Position numbers and translations under genes: made by a program
Notes under the pieces: model-generated
Told to the model about the DNA's origin: nothing
The model's database searches: none
Seen by the model: only the letters and a program-made list of their open reading frames with translations
Assembly: GCA_011959805.1 (NCBI GenBank)
Contig: BLMC01000020.1
Coordinates: forward strand, 1-40,406
DNA: 40,406 nucleotides
Direction: 5' to 3'
Source: Lachnospiraceae bacterium
GTDB lineage: Bacteria; Bacillota; Clostridia; Lachnospirales; Lachnospiraceae
In this document: piece by piece, positions 25,916-35,440 of the stretch
Position numbering within the stretch: position 1 is the stretch's first letter
How the letters are laid out: each line of letters begins with the position of its first letter

Positions 25916-27805
25916 CTATTCCCCTTCTTCCAAATCCTGCGAAGTATCTATACTTTTTGGGGAATACGTCGGCACAATCTCCTGTATCAAAGATCGCACA
26001 TCATCACATTCATTCTCCACTGCACGCTTTAAATTATTGAGTTGCACATAGAATAATGTCTCATCAAACTCGATTGGTTTCCCGATATGAATTAACTTAT
26101 TTTCTGTGTCCATTAACCCTTCCTCGCGCATCAAAAGCTCCTCGTACAGTTTTTCACCGGGCCTTAATCCAGTAAATTCAATCTTAATATCTTCATCCAC
26201 TTTATATCCTGAAAGGCGAATCAAATTTTTAGCCAGGTCTAAAATTTTGACTGGCTCTCCCATATCCAAAACAAAAATCTCTCCTCCTTTTGCATATACG
26301 CCCGCCTGAAGTACAAGCGACACTGCCTCAGGAATTGTCATAAAGTAGCGAATAATATCTGGGTGTGTGACTGTGACAGGACCTCCCGCTGCAATCTGAT
26401 TCTTAAACAGCGGAATTACACTTCCATTGCTGCCCAGCACATTGCCAAAGCGAACCGCCACAAATTCTGTGTCATAATGACGATTAAACGTCTGTATGAC
26501 CATCTCACAAATACGTTTGCTTGCCCCCATAATATTTGTAGGATTCACTGCCTTGTCTGTCGAAATCAGCACAAATTTCTTCACGCCGTTTTGCACTGCT
26601 GCCTGCGCAGTCTTCCAAGTGCCAAAAACATTATTCTTAATCGCCTCATTCGGACTTTCTTCCATCAATGGCACATGTTTATGCGCCGCCGCATGATAGA
26701 TAATATCTGGGTGATACTCCTCCATAATACTATTAATTCGGTTTGTATTCCTCACAGAAGCAATCAACACCACCATGTTTAAATTTGGATATTTTTGTTT
26801 TAATTCCTGTTGTACCTCATAGGCATTATTTTCATATATATCAACAATAATCAGCCTTGCTGGTTTATGTCCTGCTATCTGACGGCAAAGCTCACTTCCA
26901 ATTGAGCCTCCTCCTCCTGTCACCATTATAGTCTGATTTCGGACATAATTTAAAATGGAATCCAAATCAACCTTAATTGGGTCCCTTCCAAGCAAATCTT
27001 CGACATCCACATCTCTTAACTTGCTGACATTGACCTCACCATTCACAAGTTGATAAATCCCTGGTAATGTCCGCAACTTACAGCTCGTTTCTTTACAAAT
27101 CTCGACAAGTGCTTTCATGGTTGCACGATTTGCAGATGGAATCGCAATAAAAATTTCGTCAATGCCATACAGCGCAGCGTACTCTACAATCCTGTCGCGC
27201 CCACCCACAATCTTGATGCCTTGAATAAACCTGCCCCATTTTCCCTCATCATCATCAATAATACACTTGATAGTCATGGTGCTGTAACTACTGTTTGTAA
27301 TTTCCTTAATCACCGTATTTCCAGCATCACCAGCACCGATTATCATCACACGTGTACCATTTTTTCGATTCTGTGCCTTATGGCGCATATTGCGCATAAT
27401 CCGATAGGAAAATCGCGTACAAGTCGTAATTCCTGTCAACACTAACGCATACGTAAAATAGTAACTTCTTGGAATCGGATACTGCATCAGCTTCATTCCC
27501 AGAAAATCAAGAATTGCACTGAGAATACATGCCGCCAGAATATTCTGCACTTCTGCTGTCCCTGCAAACGCCCACAGACTATGGTACAATTTAAAAAAAT
27601 AGAACACAATCAGGGTCATCACAACATTGGCAATCATAAAATTCCATGCGGAACTTAAATATACCTCTGGAATATCTCTATAATTTAGTTCAAAGCGAAA
27701 CCACAGCGGTGCAATGCTTGCGATACATACTGTCATAATATCTAAAATCACAAGTACGATTCTTCTTTGCAATAGCTGTACATTTATCCGATTCAACAAA
27801 TTCAT
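25916..27805 (-). CDS. pglF: Membrane-bound UDP-GlcNAc 4,6-dehydratase, PglF/CapD-like
   Basis: 629 residues. Four N-terminal membrane helices (about 12-135), then a first Rossmann domain (IGAGDAGNT near 155), then the catalytic SDR domain with VTGGGGSIGS near 294. The atypical STDKAVNPT active site (Thr-Asp-Lys near 415) and MGASKR are diagnostic of PglF, WbpM and CapD. It makes UDP-4-keto-6-deoxy-GlcNAc, the start of the bacillosamine-type pathway. RBS AGGAG lies 7 nt before ATG. It is 4 bp after the Wzy-like gene. Confidence 0.93.
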   Translation of the reverse strand: MNLLNRINVQLLQRRIVLVILDIMTVCIASIAPLWFRFELNYRDIPEVYLSSAWNFMIANVVMTLIVFYFFKLYHSLWAFAGTAEVQNILAACILSAILDFLGMKLMQYPIPRSYYFTYALVLTGITTCTRFSYRIMRNMRHKAQNRKNGTRVMIIGAGDAGNTVIKEITNSSYSTMTIKCIIDDDEGKWGRFIQGIKIVGGRDRIVEYAALYGIDEIFIAIPSANRATMKALVEICKETSCKLRTLPGIYQLVNGEVNVSKLRDVDVEDLLGRDPIKVDLDSILNYVRNQTIMVTGGGGSIGSELCRQIAGHKPARLIIVDIYENNAYEVQQELKQKYPNLNMVVLIASVRNTNRINSIMEEYHPDIIYHAAAHKHVPLMEESPNEAIKNNVFGTWKTAQAAVQNGVKKFVLISTDKAVNPTNIMGASKRICEMVIQTFNRHYDTEFVAVRFGNVLGSNGSVIPLFKNQIAAGGPVTVTHPDIIRYFMTIPEAVSLVLQAGVYAKGGEIFVLDMGEPVKILDLAKNLIRLSGYKVDEDIKIEFTGLRPGEKLYEELLMREEGLMDTENKLIHIGKPIEFDETLFYVQLNNLKRAVENECDDVRSLIQEIVPTYSPKSIDTSQDLEEGE

Positions 27806-27809
27806 AATG

Positions 27810-30545
27810 TCACTCCTGCCTCTTGGCTCTTTGATTCTGCGGTTCTTTTTCTTTTGGCACAGATATATCCTGGCAATCCCGCATCAGCACCACCTGCATG
27901 AGTATAAAACTAAATCCTGCTGGTATGCATGGATGATAAGCCCATTCTGTCAAACTTTCAAACCCAAACACCACCACAAGTGCAAACGGTACTGCAAATA
28001 TTGTATATTCTTTTCCATATTTTAAATATAGATTGATAGCTCTCCACAGTGTCAATGCACATAATATCAGAAAGATAACACCCGCTACCCAACCAAAATT
28101 ATATGCCACCTGCAAGTAAGAATTGTGTGCATGTGGATATTCTGATCCCTCCTTGTCCTCTGGTCCCATCCTTGGATGTCCACGAAACGTTATCGCTTTC
28201 AAATAATCTTCAAAAATAGCAAATCTACCATTAGAAATATCCATTTCCGATACGGTTTCGCCTTTGACATCGCTGTCCACTGACCGTCGTTCAAGCCCTG
28301 CAAGGCCAGCCCCAACAAAGGCAAGTTCTCCTGTCTCCTCCAATGCCAGTCGTTTTGTTTTGTCGTTCCTATCGACGGCTGCGCGTTGTCCCTGTGTTTG
28401 AAATCTACCAAACAGTGTATCAAAAAAGCGTCGCACAGTCATATATTTATCCGAATTAATTGGGTCTCCCTCATAAATCATAAAAGATTTATCCTGAAAT
28501 TCAATATCGTAGCGCACCGGGTCATTTACAACTGCTGGAATCATTCTTACCGCAGTAAACACCATTGGAAAACTGACAAGGCAAACTGCTGCCAAAACAC
28601 CAAACTCCGACAAAACTCTTCTAATTCCCTTGCGATAAACCACTGCACATAACACTACAACCGCAATCAGAGTCACCGTCACGGTAACAAATGCTGTTCT
28701 GGACATTGTAAGCAATATAAATCCTACAACCAAAGCTGTCATAAAATACTCTGGACAACAATGCCAAAAATAATTTTTTCTAAACTTTAACTTCCCATAT
28801 AATTTTGCCAATACCGCGCCAAACACCACTGCAAGATACATTCCAGTACAAGCAACTGTGTGGAATATGCCACCATAGCGGTATACCATCCAGTAATGAT
28901 GTGGCCGATGCATTAAGCAAAACAACGTTACCAGCGCAAAACTAATAAAAATACCATTACAAAAATTTTTTAAAAATCGGCTTAACTTTGTCGGTACATT
29001 CCGAATTAACAGATATACTATAAAAGGTAACGTCGCCGTGAAAACCCACGTTTTCTCAAATCGATAGACATACATCAAAATTGCAAACAATATCCATAAG
29101 ACAACAAACATGGTCTGTTGTTTATTCTGTGTAATTTTATTGATTATATGAACCAAATTCTTTTTTTTCAATTCCAATTTTTTTGTGGCCAGAGTTTCTA
29201 ATAAAACTGTAATTAGCAAAAGCCCCCATGTGAGCACAACACCGCACGTAAGGCGAGCGAGCAGCAATTCCTTTTCCTCTGTTCTTACGGTATTACAGTA
29301 GAAAAAAGAACCTACAATCCCTAGAATTACCCACACTGCACTAATTTTGTGTACAAACCATCTCTCATGATAATTCATCAAAAATGCAACCGCCAAAAAG
29401 ATAAGCATCCAACGTGTATTTGTATCATGATAATAATTTCGGTCCGCATTGACATATTGACATAAGGCATAAAACAGTAGGCCAAAACTTACAGACTGAA
29501 TATAATTGCGCCACACAAGACACATTTTCTTTTTTGGTGTAAGGCGAGATTCTCTCTGCCGAACGTAAAATTTAGAAGGACGAATTAAAAAGCTTCCTAA
29601 CCATAATTCCGCGACAAGAATTCCCGCCAAAAAAAAGAGCCTGTCCCACACTTCTCCGCCAAAACGATTCAATATCACCGCAAAGAGAATTAGCGCAACA
29701 GCGGCCAAAAGAGTTAGTACACCTACTCCAATCCTTATATATTTCCAAATTTGGTCTGCATGTTCTTCCAAAAAACCATCACACACCCAAACCAGTACCA
29801 ACGTCAGCAGATAAATCAGTAGCGCAGCCACTATAACTACGAATTGACGCACAATAATCCCCGCTGGCCCAAGTGGTCTTGTATAGTCAAAATCGGCAAC
29901 AAGACATACTTCATCATTGATAATTCCATCAATGTAAAGTGTGCTGTTCTCTAACTGCCCTAATGCCTCCTTGTCCGCCACAAAGAGCAGATATCTGGCA
30001 TGACTTACCTCGCTCACCAAAATCTCATAATAATAAGGCTTCTGTGTCTCCACATCCAGATTGGGAGTTGCTGTTAAAAATCCTTTCTTTTCAATTGTTC
30101 TACTGTCTACTTCCTCCTCGTAGATACACGAAAAAGATTCGTCATACAACCGAAACAAAACACTCTCTGCACCGTCAAACTTTTGTTCAACACTACAATT
30201 CAGATATAATGTAATTTGTTCGATATGGGTATTTACAAAATAAACAGTCTGAAGTTTTTTGTCTGCGGCGGTAAAAACCTCTCCTGTAGTCCCTGTTTTC
30301 TGAGAAATTTTATACGCTCCCTGCCGCGATATTGTATGGTTTTTTACAATCCCCATCGGAAAAATACGCACCAGAAAAATAAACGCAACTGTCGCAATTA
30401 CAATCTGTATTGCAGCATTTCTCTTTGCATGATTCCTGGCATGTATGCTGTCGGAAAATGTATGGTCAATAATCTCATTAATAAATGCATATAACGATGG
30501 GATTATACCGTTTTGTTTTGATTGTCTGTTACTATCCAAGCCCAC
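27810..30545 (-). CDS. Wzy/WaaL-like O-antigen polymerase or ligase with extra N-terminal extracytoplasmic domain
   Basis: 911 residues, about fourteen hydrophobic helices. A first helix (about 45-65) is followed by a beta-rich soluble domain (about 70-230). Helices then run to about 660, and a long outside loop (about 680-810) ends in PHAHNSYLQVAYNFGW near 803, the hallmark of the Wzy_C/O-antigen ligase family. The role is polymerisation of lipid-linked repeat units or their transfer to a surface acceptor. It is larger than usual (400-600) because of the N-terminal domain. The start is GTG with AAGGG 6 nt upstream. It heads the segment driven by the promoter at 30590-30618. Confidence 0.88.
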   Translation of the reverse strand: MGLDSNRQSKQNGIIPSLYAFINEIIDHTFSDSIHARNHAKRNAAIQIVIATVAFIFLVRIFPMGIVKNHTISRQGAYKISQKTGTTGEVFTAADKKLQTVYFVNTHIEQITLYLNCSVEQKFDGAESVLFRLYDESFSCIYEEEVDSRTIEKKGFLTATPNLDVETQKPYYYEILVSEVSHARYLLFVADKEALGQLENSTLYIDGIINDEVCLVADFDYTRPLGPAGIIVRQFVVIVAALLIYLLTLVLVWVCDGFLEEHADQIWKYIRIGVGVLTLLAAVALILFAVILNRFGGEVWDRLFFLAGILVAELWLGSFLIRPSKFYVRQRESRLTPKKKMCLVWRNYIQSVSFGLLFYALCQYVNADRNYYHDTNTRWMLIFLAVAFLMNYHERWFVHKISAVWVILGIVGSFFYCNTVRTEEKELLLARLTCGVVLTWGLLLITVLLETLATKKLELKKKNLVHIINKITQNKQQTMFVVLWILFAILMYVYRFEKTWVFTATLPFIVYLLIRNVPTKLSRFLKNFCNGIFISFALVTLFCLMHRPHHYWMVYRYGGIFHTVACTGMYLAVVFGAVLAKLYGKLKFRKNYFWHCCPEYFMTALVVGFILLTMSRTAFVTVTVTLIAVVVLCAVVYRKGIRRVLSEFGVLAAVCLVSFPMVFTAVRMIPAVVNDPVRYDIEFQDKSFMIYEGDPINSDKYMTVRRFFDTLFGRFQTQGQRAAVDRNDKTKRLALEETGELAFVGAGLAGLERRSVDSDVKGETVSEMDISNGRFAIFEDYLKAITFRGHPRMGPEDKEGSEYPHAHNSYLQVAYNFGWVAGVIFLILCALTLWRAINLYLKYGKEYTIFAVPFALVVVFGFESLTEWAYHPCIPAGFSFILMQVVLMRDCQDISVPKEKEPQNQRAKRQE

Positions 30546-30589
30546 AACCTGCCCTTCTAAAGATTACTGGTAACATTTTCCTTCGTTAG

Positions 30590-30618
30590 AGTATAGCACA
30601 TTACAAATCCGAATACAA
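30590..30618 (-). promoter_or_regulatory. Internal sigma-A promoter upstream of the Wzy-like gene
   Basis: On the minus strand TTGTAT (30613-30618), a 17-bp spacer and TATACT (30590-30595), with TG-C just before the -10 box (extended -10). The expected start of transcription is near 30583, about 38 nt before the GTG start codon. It would let the Wzy-to-terminator segment be made independently of upstream genes. Confidence 0.7.
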
Positions 30619-30633
30619 CAAAAGCTTTCTCTG

Positions 30634-31602
30634 TTACTTTTCACGATCTTTATTGTCATCCGAACAATAAGGTGATTCTCCATCTGTCTCTTCGCGGATT
30701 ACATACTGCGGAGAATTATTAATACTGATATAAATCCTTCCAATATACTCCCCGATTAGTCCTAACATAATCATAAGCATACCACCAATAAAAACAATTG
30801 CCGCCATTAGAGAACTAAATCCCATTGGCACTGCCGGATTTACAATTTTCTTAATAACAGTATAAATTCCATAGAGAAAACCACCACCTGCAAAAGTAAC
30901 ACCTGTAATGGTAGCAATCCTAAGTGGCAAAATCGAAAATGCTGTGAAACCATTAAACCAAAGCGCCATCAACTTTTTCATTGTGTAGCCAGAAGCACCC
31001 ACTTCTCGACTTCTGTGTCGCACAGGAACATTTGTAATATTCCTTGTAGAACGCAGCACCAAACCAATAATATAAGGATAACTATTCTCATATTCCAACA
31101 TGCTGTCAACCACAAACCGCCTTGCCGCAAAATAGCTTGTCAAATGCAAATTTTTAGGTTTTCCAAGCATTATCCTTGTCATAATATCGTTCATCCAAGT
31201 TCCAAAATTGCGAAATGCACTATGTTTTTTATTGTCATAGCTAGCATAGACTACATCACTGCCATCCTCTATCCCGCGAATCAATTTCCCAACTTCATTT
31301 GCTGGTGTCTGTCCATCGTCATCTAGGCATACCACAATATCCCCATCTGCCTTGCGAAGCCCCGCCATCAGCGCCGCATGTTGTCCAAAATTCTTTGCAA
31401 GACTGATTCCCGATATATTTTGATACCTTTTGGCAAGCGCAGTAATCACCTCGTAAGTATCATCTGGCGAACAGTCATTTACCAAAAAAATGTCATACTC
31501 ATATGCTGTCATATTTTGCATGGTATCTCTTATTTCTGCCACGACTCCCTCAAGCGTCTTTGCACTTCGGTAACAGGGAATCACAAAACTTATTTTCCTC
31601 AT
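30634..31602 (-). CDS. GT2 polyprenyl-phosphate glycosyltransferase, ArnC/DPM1-like
   Basis: 322 residues. SFVIPCYRSAKTL and LVNDCSPDDT open a GT-A fold, and CLDDDGQTP near 92 gives the metal-binding Asp motif. Two C-terminal membrane helices (about 225-250 and 262-290) are followed by GEYIGRIY, as in ArnC and GtrB. The family moves a sugar from a nucleotide to undecaprenyl phosphate for use outside the membrane. Together with the RffA-like transaminase, the GNAT enzyme and the membrane protein upstream it could form an extracytoplasmic glycan-decoration module. RBS AAGGA lies 9 nt before ATG. The 158 bp upstream hold no convincing gene or promoter. Confidence 0.9.
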   Translation of the reverse strand: MRKISFVIPCYRSAKTLEGVVAEIRDTMQNMTAYEYDIFLVNDCSPDDTYEVITALAKRYQNISGISLAKNFGQHAALMAGLRKADGDIVVCLDDDGQTPANEVGKLIRGIEDGSDVVYASYDNKKHSAFRNFGTWMNDIMTRIMLGKPKNLHLTSYFAARRFVVDSMLEYENSYPYIIGLVLRSTRNITNVPVRHRSREVGASGYTMKKLMALWFNGFTAFSILPLRIATITGVTFAGGGFLYGIYTVIKKIVNPAVPMGFSSLMAAIVFIGGMLMIMLGLIGEYIGRIYISINNSPQYVIREETDGESPYCSDDNKDREK

Positions 31603-31760
31603 CTTGATAATTCCTTTTTCCTTGTTCTACAATTATAGAAAATACAAATAATATTGCGTTTTTTTACGCCAACCACATGCAGCAAAGCGCCTAAATTTCT
31701 TATGTGTTCGCGTGTATCGATGATAGTAAGCGGCAAATATTTTCTTCGTTTACTATATCA

Positions 31761-32306
31761 TTATTTATCAAGAGGATTGATTGCACCAAAAAAGACCAAA
31801 TCCTCATATTTTCCATCAAGAAATAATTCGTCCTTAAAATATGCCTCCTGTACATACCCAGCTTTTTGATGCATGCGCAAACTTGCTTGGTTGTATGCCA
31901 GCACACGCGCCAAAACCTTATGCAATTTCAGATACTCAAACGCATAGTTTAGCATAAGTTTTGCTGCCTCTGTCCCAACACCTTTTCCATACGCCTGTTC
32001 TTCTCCAAGAAAAATTCCTTCCTCTGCTTTTTTGTTTTTCTCCTCAAAATTTTGAAGATAAACACTGCCCAATGGCATCTTATCTATGTTTCTACAAACA
32101 ACAAACTGATGTACGCATCCTTTTTGCACTTTATTGTTTAGCCAATCTAAATGTATTTCTTGGGACAGCGGAGTCCGATCGATAAAATTCTTTACTACAT
32201 TTCTGTCATTTCTCCACCGCACAACCCTTTCTGTATCCTCGACACAAATTGGTCTTAGATAAATATATGTTCCCTTTAGAATTAAATCTTTTCTCAATGG
32301 CTCCAT
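31761..32306 (-). CDS. GNAT N-acetyltransferase (RimJ/PseH/WecD-like)
   Basis: 181 residues, one GNAT domain. LRPICVEDTERVVRWRND is the typical start of the RimJ/PseH group, and AYGKGVGTEA (about 104-113) is the acetyl-CoA pyrophosphate loop. It lies between a membrane protein gene and the ArnC-like gene and two genes after an RffA-like transaminase. It therefore probably acetylates the 4-amino group of the sugar nucleotide made by that transaminase (the WecD or PseH role). RBS AGAGGAG lies about 6 nt before ATG. A ribosomal-protein RimJ/RimL role is less likely here. Confidence 0.85.
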   Translation of the reverse strand: MEPLRKDLILKGTYIYLRPICVEDTERVVRWRNDRNVVKNFIDRTPLSQEIHLDWLNNKVQKGCVHQFVVCRNIDKMPLGSVYLQNFEEKNKKAEEGIFLGEEQAYGKGVGTEAAKLMLNYAFEYLKLHKVLARVLAYNQASLRMHQKAGYVQEAYFKDELFLDGKYEDLVFFGAINPLDK

Positions 32307-32329
32307 AAACTTCTCCTCTGTCTGCTTGA

Positions 32330-34201
32330 TTATTGTTTGACCGCAATAATGTCAAATACAGGTTCACCAGAAACTATATAAACCTGGTCAACGCATTCTG
32401 TGTGCACGGTCATACCACGCTTTTGATAATATTGTGTTAGCCAGTTCAATTCTTGGTCAGGCTTCACTACAAAATATGCCTTTACTGTGTTTCTATTTTT
32501 AGGATTGTACAACGCATTTTGAATATCTTTGAATCGATGCCGTTCCAACTTACGCCTTGCGAGTGGACTTTTTGCCACCCATCCACCACAAATGTCAAAA
32601 TTCTTATAAAAATTAGCTGTTTTGGTAAATATTTTCTCCGAATAAGGAGTTCCCTGATAAGAAGTAGAAGAATATACATCTACGATATAATAATTATTTC
32701 CATTTTTTCGGCAATAATCCATCAATGCATTCCAACGTGCATCTGCTTGTGCTCTGTCTTGATATTCTCTGTGTATACTCTGGAAATTTCCCATAGACAT
32801 TGTAAGAAATCCTAAAACACACAAAACACAAAAAACATACTGCGCGATTTCCCAATTCTTCTTGCGGTGATAATCACAAACTACAAACGCAATCAGCATT
32901 ATAAACTCCAACATCAGCAAAGGTATCGTAACGCGATTCACCAACCGGTCCACCATATACAAGTATAACCACAAGATTATCCTAATGCCCAAAAGACACA
33001 TAATTTTCAACACAGAAACCACACGCTGTTTTCCTTCTGCTGGAACAATACAGACCACAAAGTAAAATAGATACAAAAATGTCACAGTAATACTAATTCC
33101 AAGCCCGGCTGGAATTTCTTGATTTGATGTTCGGCGAAAGATTATATTTTTTATGTGCAAAAAATCTTTCACAATCTGGTCTTTATACCGCCACATAGCT
33201 TGCCGCACACTGTTTTTACTGACAAAGCCAAATGTATTTTTTAACCCATTTCCATGGCTAGAGGTTTTGGCACTCTGTTCCTGATAATCGACAATTGCTT
33301 CTAGTCGCCAGGTATCAATTGATTCGTCTAAAGCAAAATTATAATTTTCAAGCAATGTATAAGATTCTTGTGATAATCCAATAGATTCATAAAATTTTTG
33401 ATTATCCTTGTAATCCGGCAAACCATAAAAATCATACAGTTTTGTCCGCGCGTCAAAAAAACTGCGAAAATTGCTCCACTCACTTCCTTGGTACGCTACC
33501 AAATCCACACAGTACACTGCTGTTATACTCAAAATTGCTGTACCGACTAGCATAAGATATTTTCTGAAATTTACTGTTGTAAATATCTGTTGTTCTCCAC
33601 ACCATTTCATAAGTCCTGCGAGCAATAGAAACGGCAAAAGCATAATACAAACTTCTGTCCGAATCAAAAAGGATAATACGACAAGCAATAATGGAATTAA
33701 ATTCCTACGGAAAAAGACAGATGGTTTGTCTGTATTTTGTGATGTAAGAAACAAAAACACTGCTCCTGCCATACAGACTCCTGATGTGACACTGTACTGA
33801 ATTACTACCATTTCTCTAAGAAATAATCCCATTATAAATGCTGCTTCCATCGCAAGTGCAAAGACTCCTGTTCGTATGCGCCGCACATAAAAAAGCAGCC
33901 TTATAGCAATCAAAAATACCACGCTAAATTGACACAGACACAAAAACAAGCCATACCACGGAACCGTTGGAATGGCCCTGTAACAAAGCGCAATACACCA
34001 TGCCAGAGGATACAGCATTTGAATACAATAACCGCTTGGCTGGCCTGTATACGCCCCTGACACAATATCTTTAATCATTGTGTCATCATTCAGATCATAA
34101 TAAAAATCAAACTGAGCAGAGAAAAGCAGCGCGAGAGAAGTTGTGAAAATTAACGCACCACACACTTTTGCTGCCTTTACTCCTGTGCGGTCATCCATCA
34201 T
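32330..34201 (-). CDS. Large polytopic membrane protein with NDD motif, possible GT-C glycosyltransferase
   Basis: 623 residues, about twelve helices and a C-terminal soluble domain of about 150 residues (about 475-623). The first outside loop begins DLNDDTMIKDIVSG and continues TGQPSGYCIQMLYPLAW. Early acidic motifs of this kind are typical of GT-C enzymes that use polyprenyl-phosphate sugars. I associate the family with Lachnospiraceae but know no characterised member. Its ATG overlaps the RffA-like stop (ATGA), with AAGGAG 11 nt upstream. Placement between the amino-sugar genes and the ArnC-like donor enzyme supports a role as the outside transferase. Confidence 0.82.
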   Translation of the reverse strand: MMDDRTGVKAAKVCGALIFTTSLALLFSAQFDFYYDLNDDTMIKDIVSGAYTGQPSGYCIQMLYPLAWCIALCYRAIPTVPWYGLFLCLCQFSVVFLIAIRLLFYVRRIRTGVFALAMEAAFIMGLFLREMVVIQYSVTSGVCMAGAVFLFLTSQNTDKPSVFFRRNLIPLLLVVLSFLIRTEVCIMLLPFLLLAGLMKWCGEQQIFTTVNFRKYLMLVGTAILSITAVYCVDLVAYQGSEWSNFRSFFDARTKLYDFYGLPDYKDNQKFYESIGLSQESYTLLENYNFALDESIDTWRLEAIVDYQEQSAKTSSHGNGLKNTFGFVSKNSVRQAMWRYKDQIVKDFLHIKNIIFRRTSNQEIPAGLGISITVTFLYLFYFVVCIVPAEGKQRVVSVLKIMCLLGIRIILWLYLYMVDRLVNRVTIPLLMLEFIMLIAFVVCDYHRKKNWEIAQYVFCVLCVLGFLTMSMGNFQSIHREYQDRAQADARWNALMDYCRKNGNNYYIVDVYSSTSYQGTPYSEKIFTKTANFYKNFDICGGWVAKSPLARRKLERHRFKDIQNALYNPKNRNTVKAYFVVKPDQELNWLTQYYQKRGMTVHTECVDQVYIVSGEPVFDIIAVKQ

Positions 34202-35328
34202 ACGTGATAGAACTCCTTCACTTTACTAACAATATAGTCCACTTCGCCTGATGTCAGTGCATAATACATTGGCAGACGCAGCAGACGTTCACTTTCCCGG
34301 GTTGTATAGATATCCTCCCCAGAAAATCGTCCAAACTTAAGCCCCGCTGGCGCTGAGTGTAGCGGAACATAGTGAAATACAGCCATAATGCCGTTTTCTT
34401 TCAAAAATGCAATCAACCGGGTGCGTTCTTCCATATCCTTTGTCTTGATATAATACATATGCCCATTGTGCACACAGCCTCCTGGTACAGTTGGTAACTC
34501 TAAAAGTCCGCGCTCCTGAAGTGGACGTAACAGCGCATCATACTGTCTCCACAACGTCAGGCGCTTTTGAGTAATTGTATCAATCTGTTCCATCTGCGCC
34601 CAGAGATAAGCTGCATTCATATCGCTTGGTAGATAAGAGGAACCATAGTTCATCCATCGATATTTGTCAATCTGACCTCTATAATATTGAGAACGATTTG
34701 TTCCTTTCTCCCGGATAATCTCCGCCTCACTAATATATTTTTCATCCTGAATCAGTAGTGCACCGCCCTCTCCCATGCTCACATTCTTGGTCTCATGAAA
34801 AGAATAACAGCCAAAGTCACCGATTGCGCCAAGCGCCTTTCCCTTGTAAGTTGCTGCAATTCCCTGCGCGGCATCTTCCACCACAAACAGATGATGCCGC
34901 CTTGCAATTTCCATAATCGCATCCATCTCACATGCCACTCCTGCATAATGAACTGGCAATATCGCCCTTGTGCGCTCTGTAATGGCCTGTTCAATTAATG
35001 TTTCATCAATATTCATGGTATCAGGACGGATATCAACAAACACTGCCTTTGCACCACGCAACACAAAGGAGTCTGCGGTTGACACAAAAGTGTAAGAAGG
35101 CAATATGACCTCATCTCCTTCTTTAATATCAATCAGTAGTGCAGCAAGCTCGTTTGCCTGTGTGCAAGAAGGGGTTAATAGACACTTTGTAGTCCCTGTC
35201 TTTTCTTCAATCCACGTACTACATTTCTTTGTAAATGGCCCATCTCCACATATTTTTTGATTTTCAATCGCTTGCCTAATATATTCTAGTTCTTTGCCTG
35301 TGAACAGTGGTACGTTAAAATTAATCAT
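34198..35328 (-). CDS. rffA: dTDP-4-amino-4,6-dideoxygalactose transaminase, RffA/WecE-like
   Basis: 376 residues, DegT family. MINFNVPLFTGKELEYI followed by GDGPFTKKC closely parallels E. coli RffA (MIPFNAP..., CGDGGFTRRC). SFHETKNVSMGEGGAL holds the PLP Lys181, at the position of the catalytic lysine in RffA. The reaction is glutamate-dependent amination of dTDP-4-keto-6-deoxyglucose to dTDP-4-amino-4,6-dideoxygalactose. I start at ATG 35328 by alignment with RffA. ATG 35340 lies too close to the GGAAAGG site, while from 35328 the spacing is long (about 13 nt). RmlA/RmlB, needed for the substrate, are not in the window. Confidence 0.9.
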   Translation of the reverse strand: MINFNVPLFTGKELEYIRQAIENQKICGDGPFTKKCSTWIEEKTGTTKCLLTPSCTQANELAALLIDIKEGDEVILPSYTFVSTADSFVLRGAKAVFVDIRPDTMNIDETLIEQAITERTRAILPVHYAGVACEMDAIMEIARRHHLFVVEDAAQGIAATYKGKALGAIGDFGCYSFHETKNVSMGEGGALLIQDEKYISEAEIIREKGTNRSQYYRGQIDKYRWMNYGSSYLPSDMNAAYLWAQMEQIDTITQKRLTLWRQYDALLRPLQERGLLELPTVPGGCVHNGHMYYIKTKDMEERTRLIAFLKENGIMAVFHYVPLHSAPAGLKFGRFSGEDIYTTRESERLLRLPMYYALTSGEVDYIVSKVKEFYHV

Positions 35329-35383
35329 TCTGATAACCATGCCTTTCCATATTTTCCGAAATCTGGTGAGTTATTCTCGCTTT

Positions 35384-35412
35384 ATTGTACTCTTTTAATA
35401 TGATTTTGGCAA
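35384..35412 (-). promoter_or_regulatory. Internal sigma-A promoter upstream of the RffA-like gene
   Basis: On the minus strand TTGCCA (35407-35412), a 17-bp spacer and TACAAT (35384-35389). The expected start of transcription is near 35378, about 50 nt before the start codon at 35328. The second MITE copy lies 28 bp upstream of the -35 box. Confidence 0.7.
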
Positions 35413-35440
35413 GGTTTTGGCATTAATATGCATTCAATTC

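Noticed and set aside
30532-30576. 14-codon upstream frame overlapping the Wzy-like start
   Set aside because: Its ribosome binding site would lie at or before the predicted transcript start, and short frames of this size are expected by chance.
31603-31760. Promoter or small gene in the gap before the GT2 gene
   Set aside because: A TATAAT is present at 31632-31637 but no acceptable -35 box lies 16-18 bp upstream, and no frame has both a start and a ribosome binding site.
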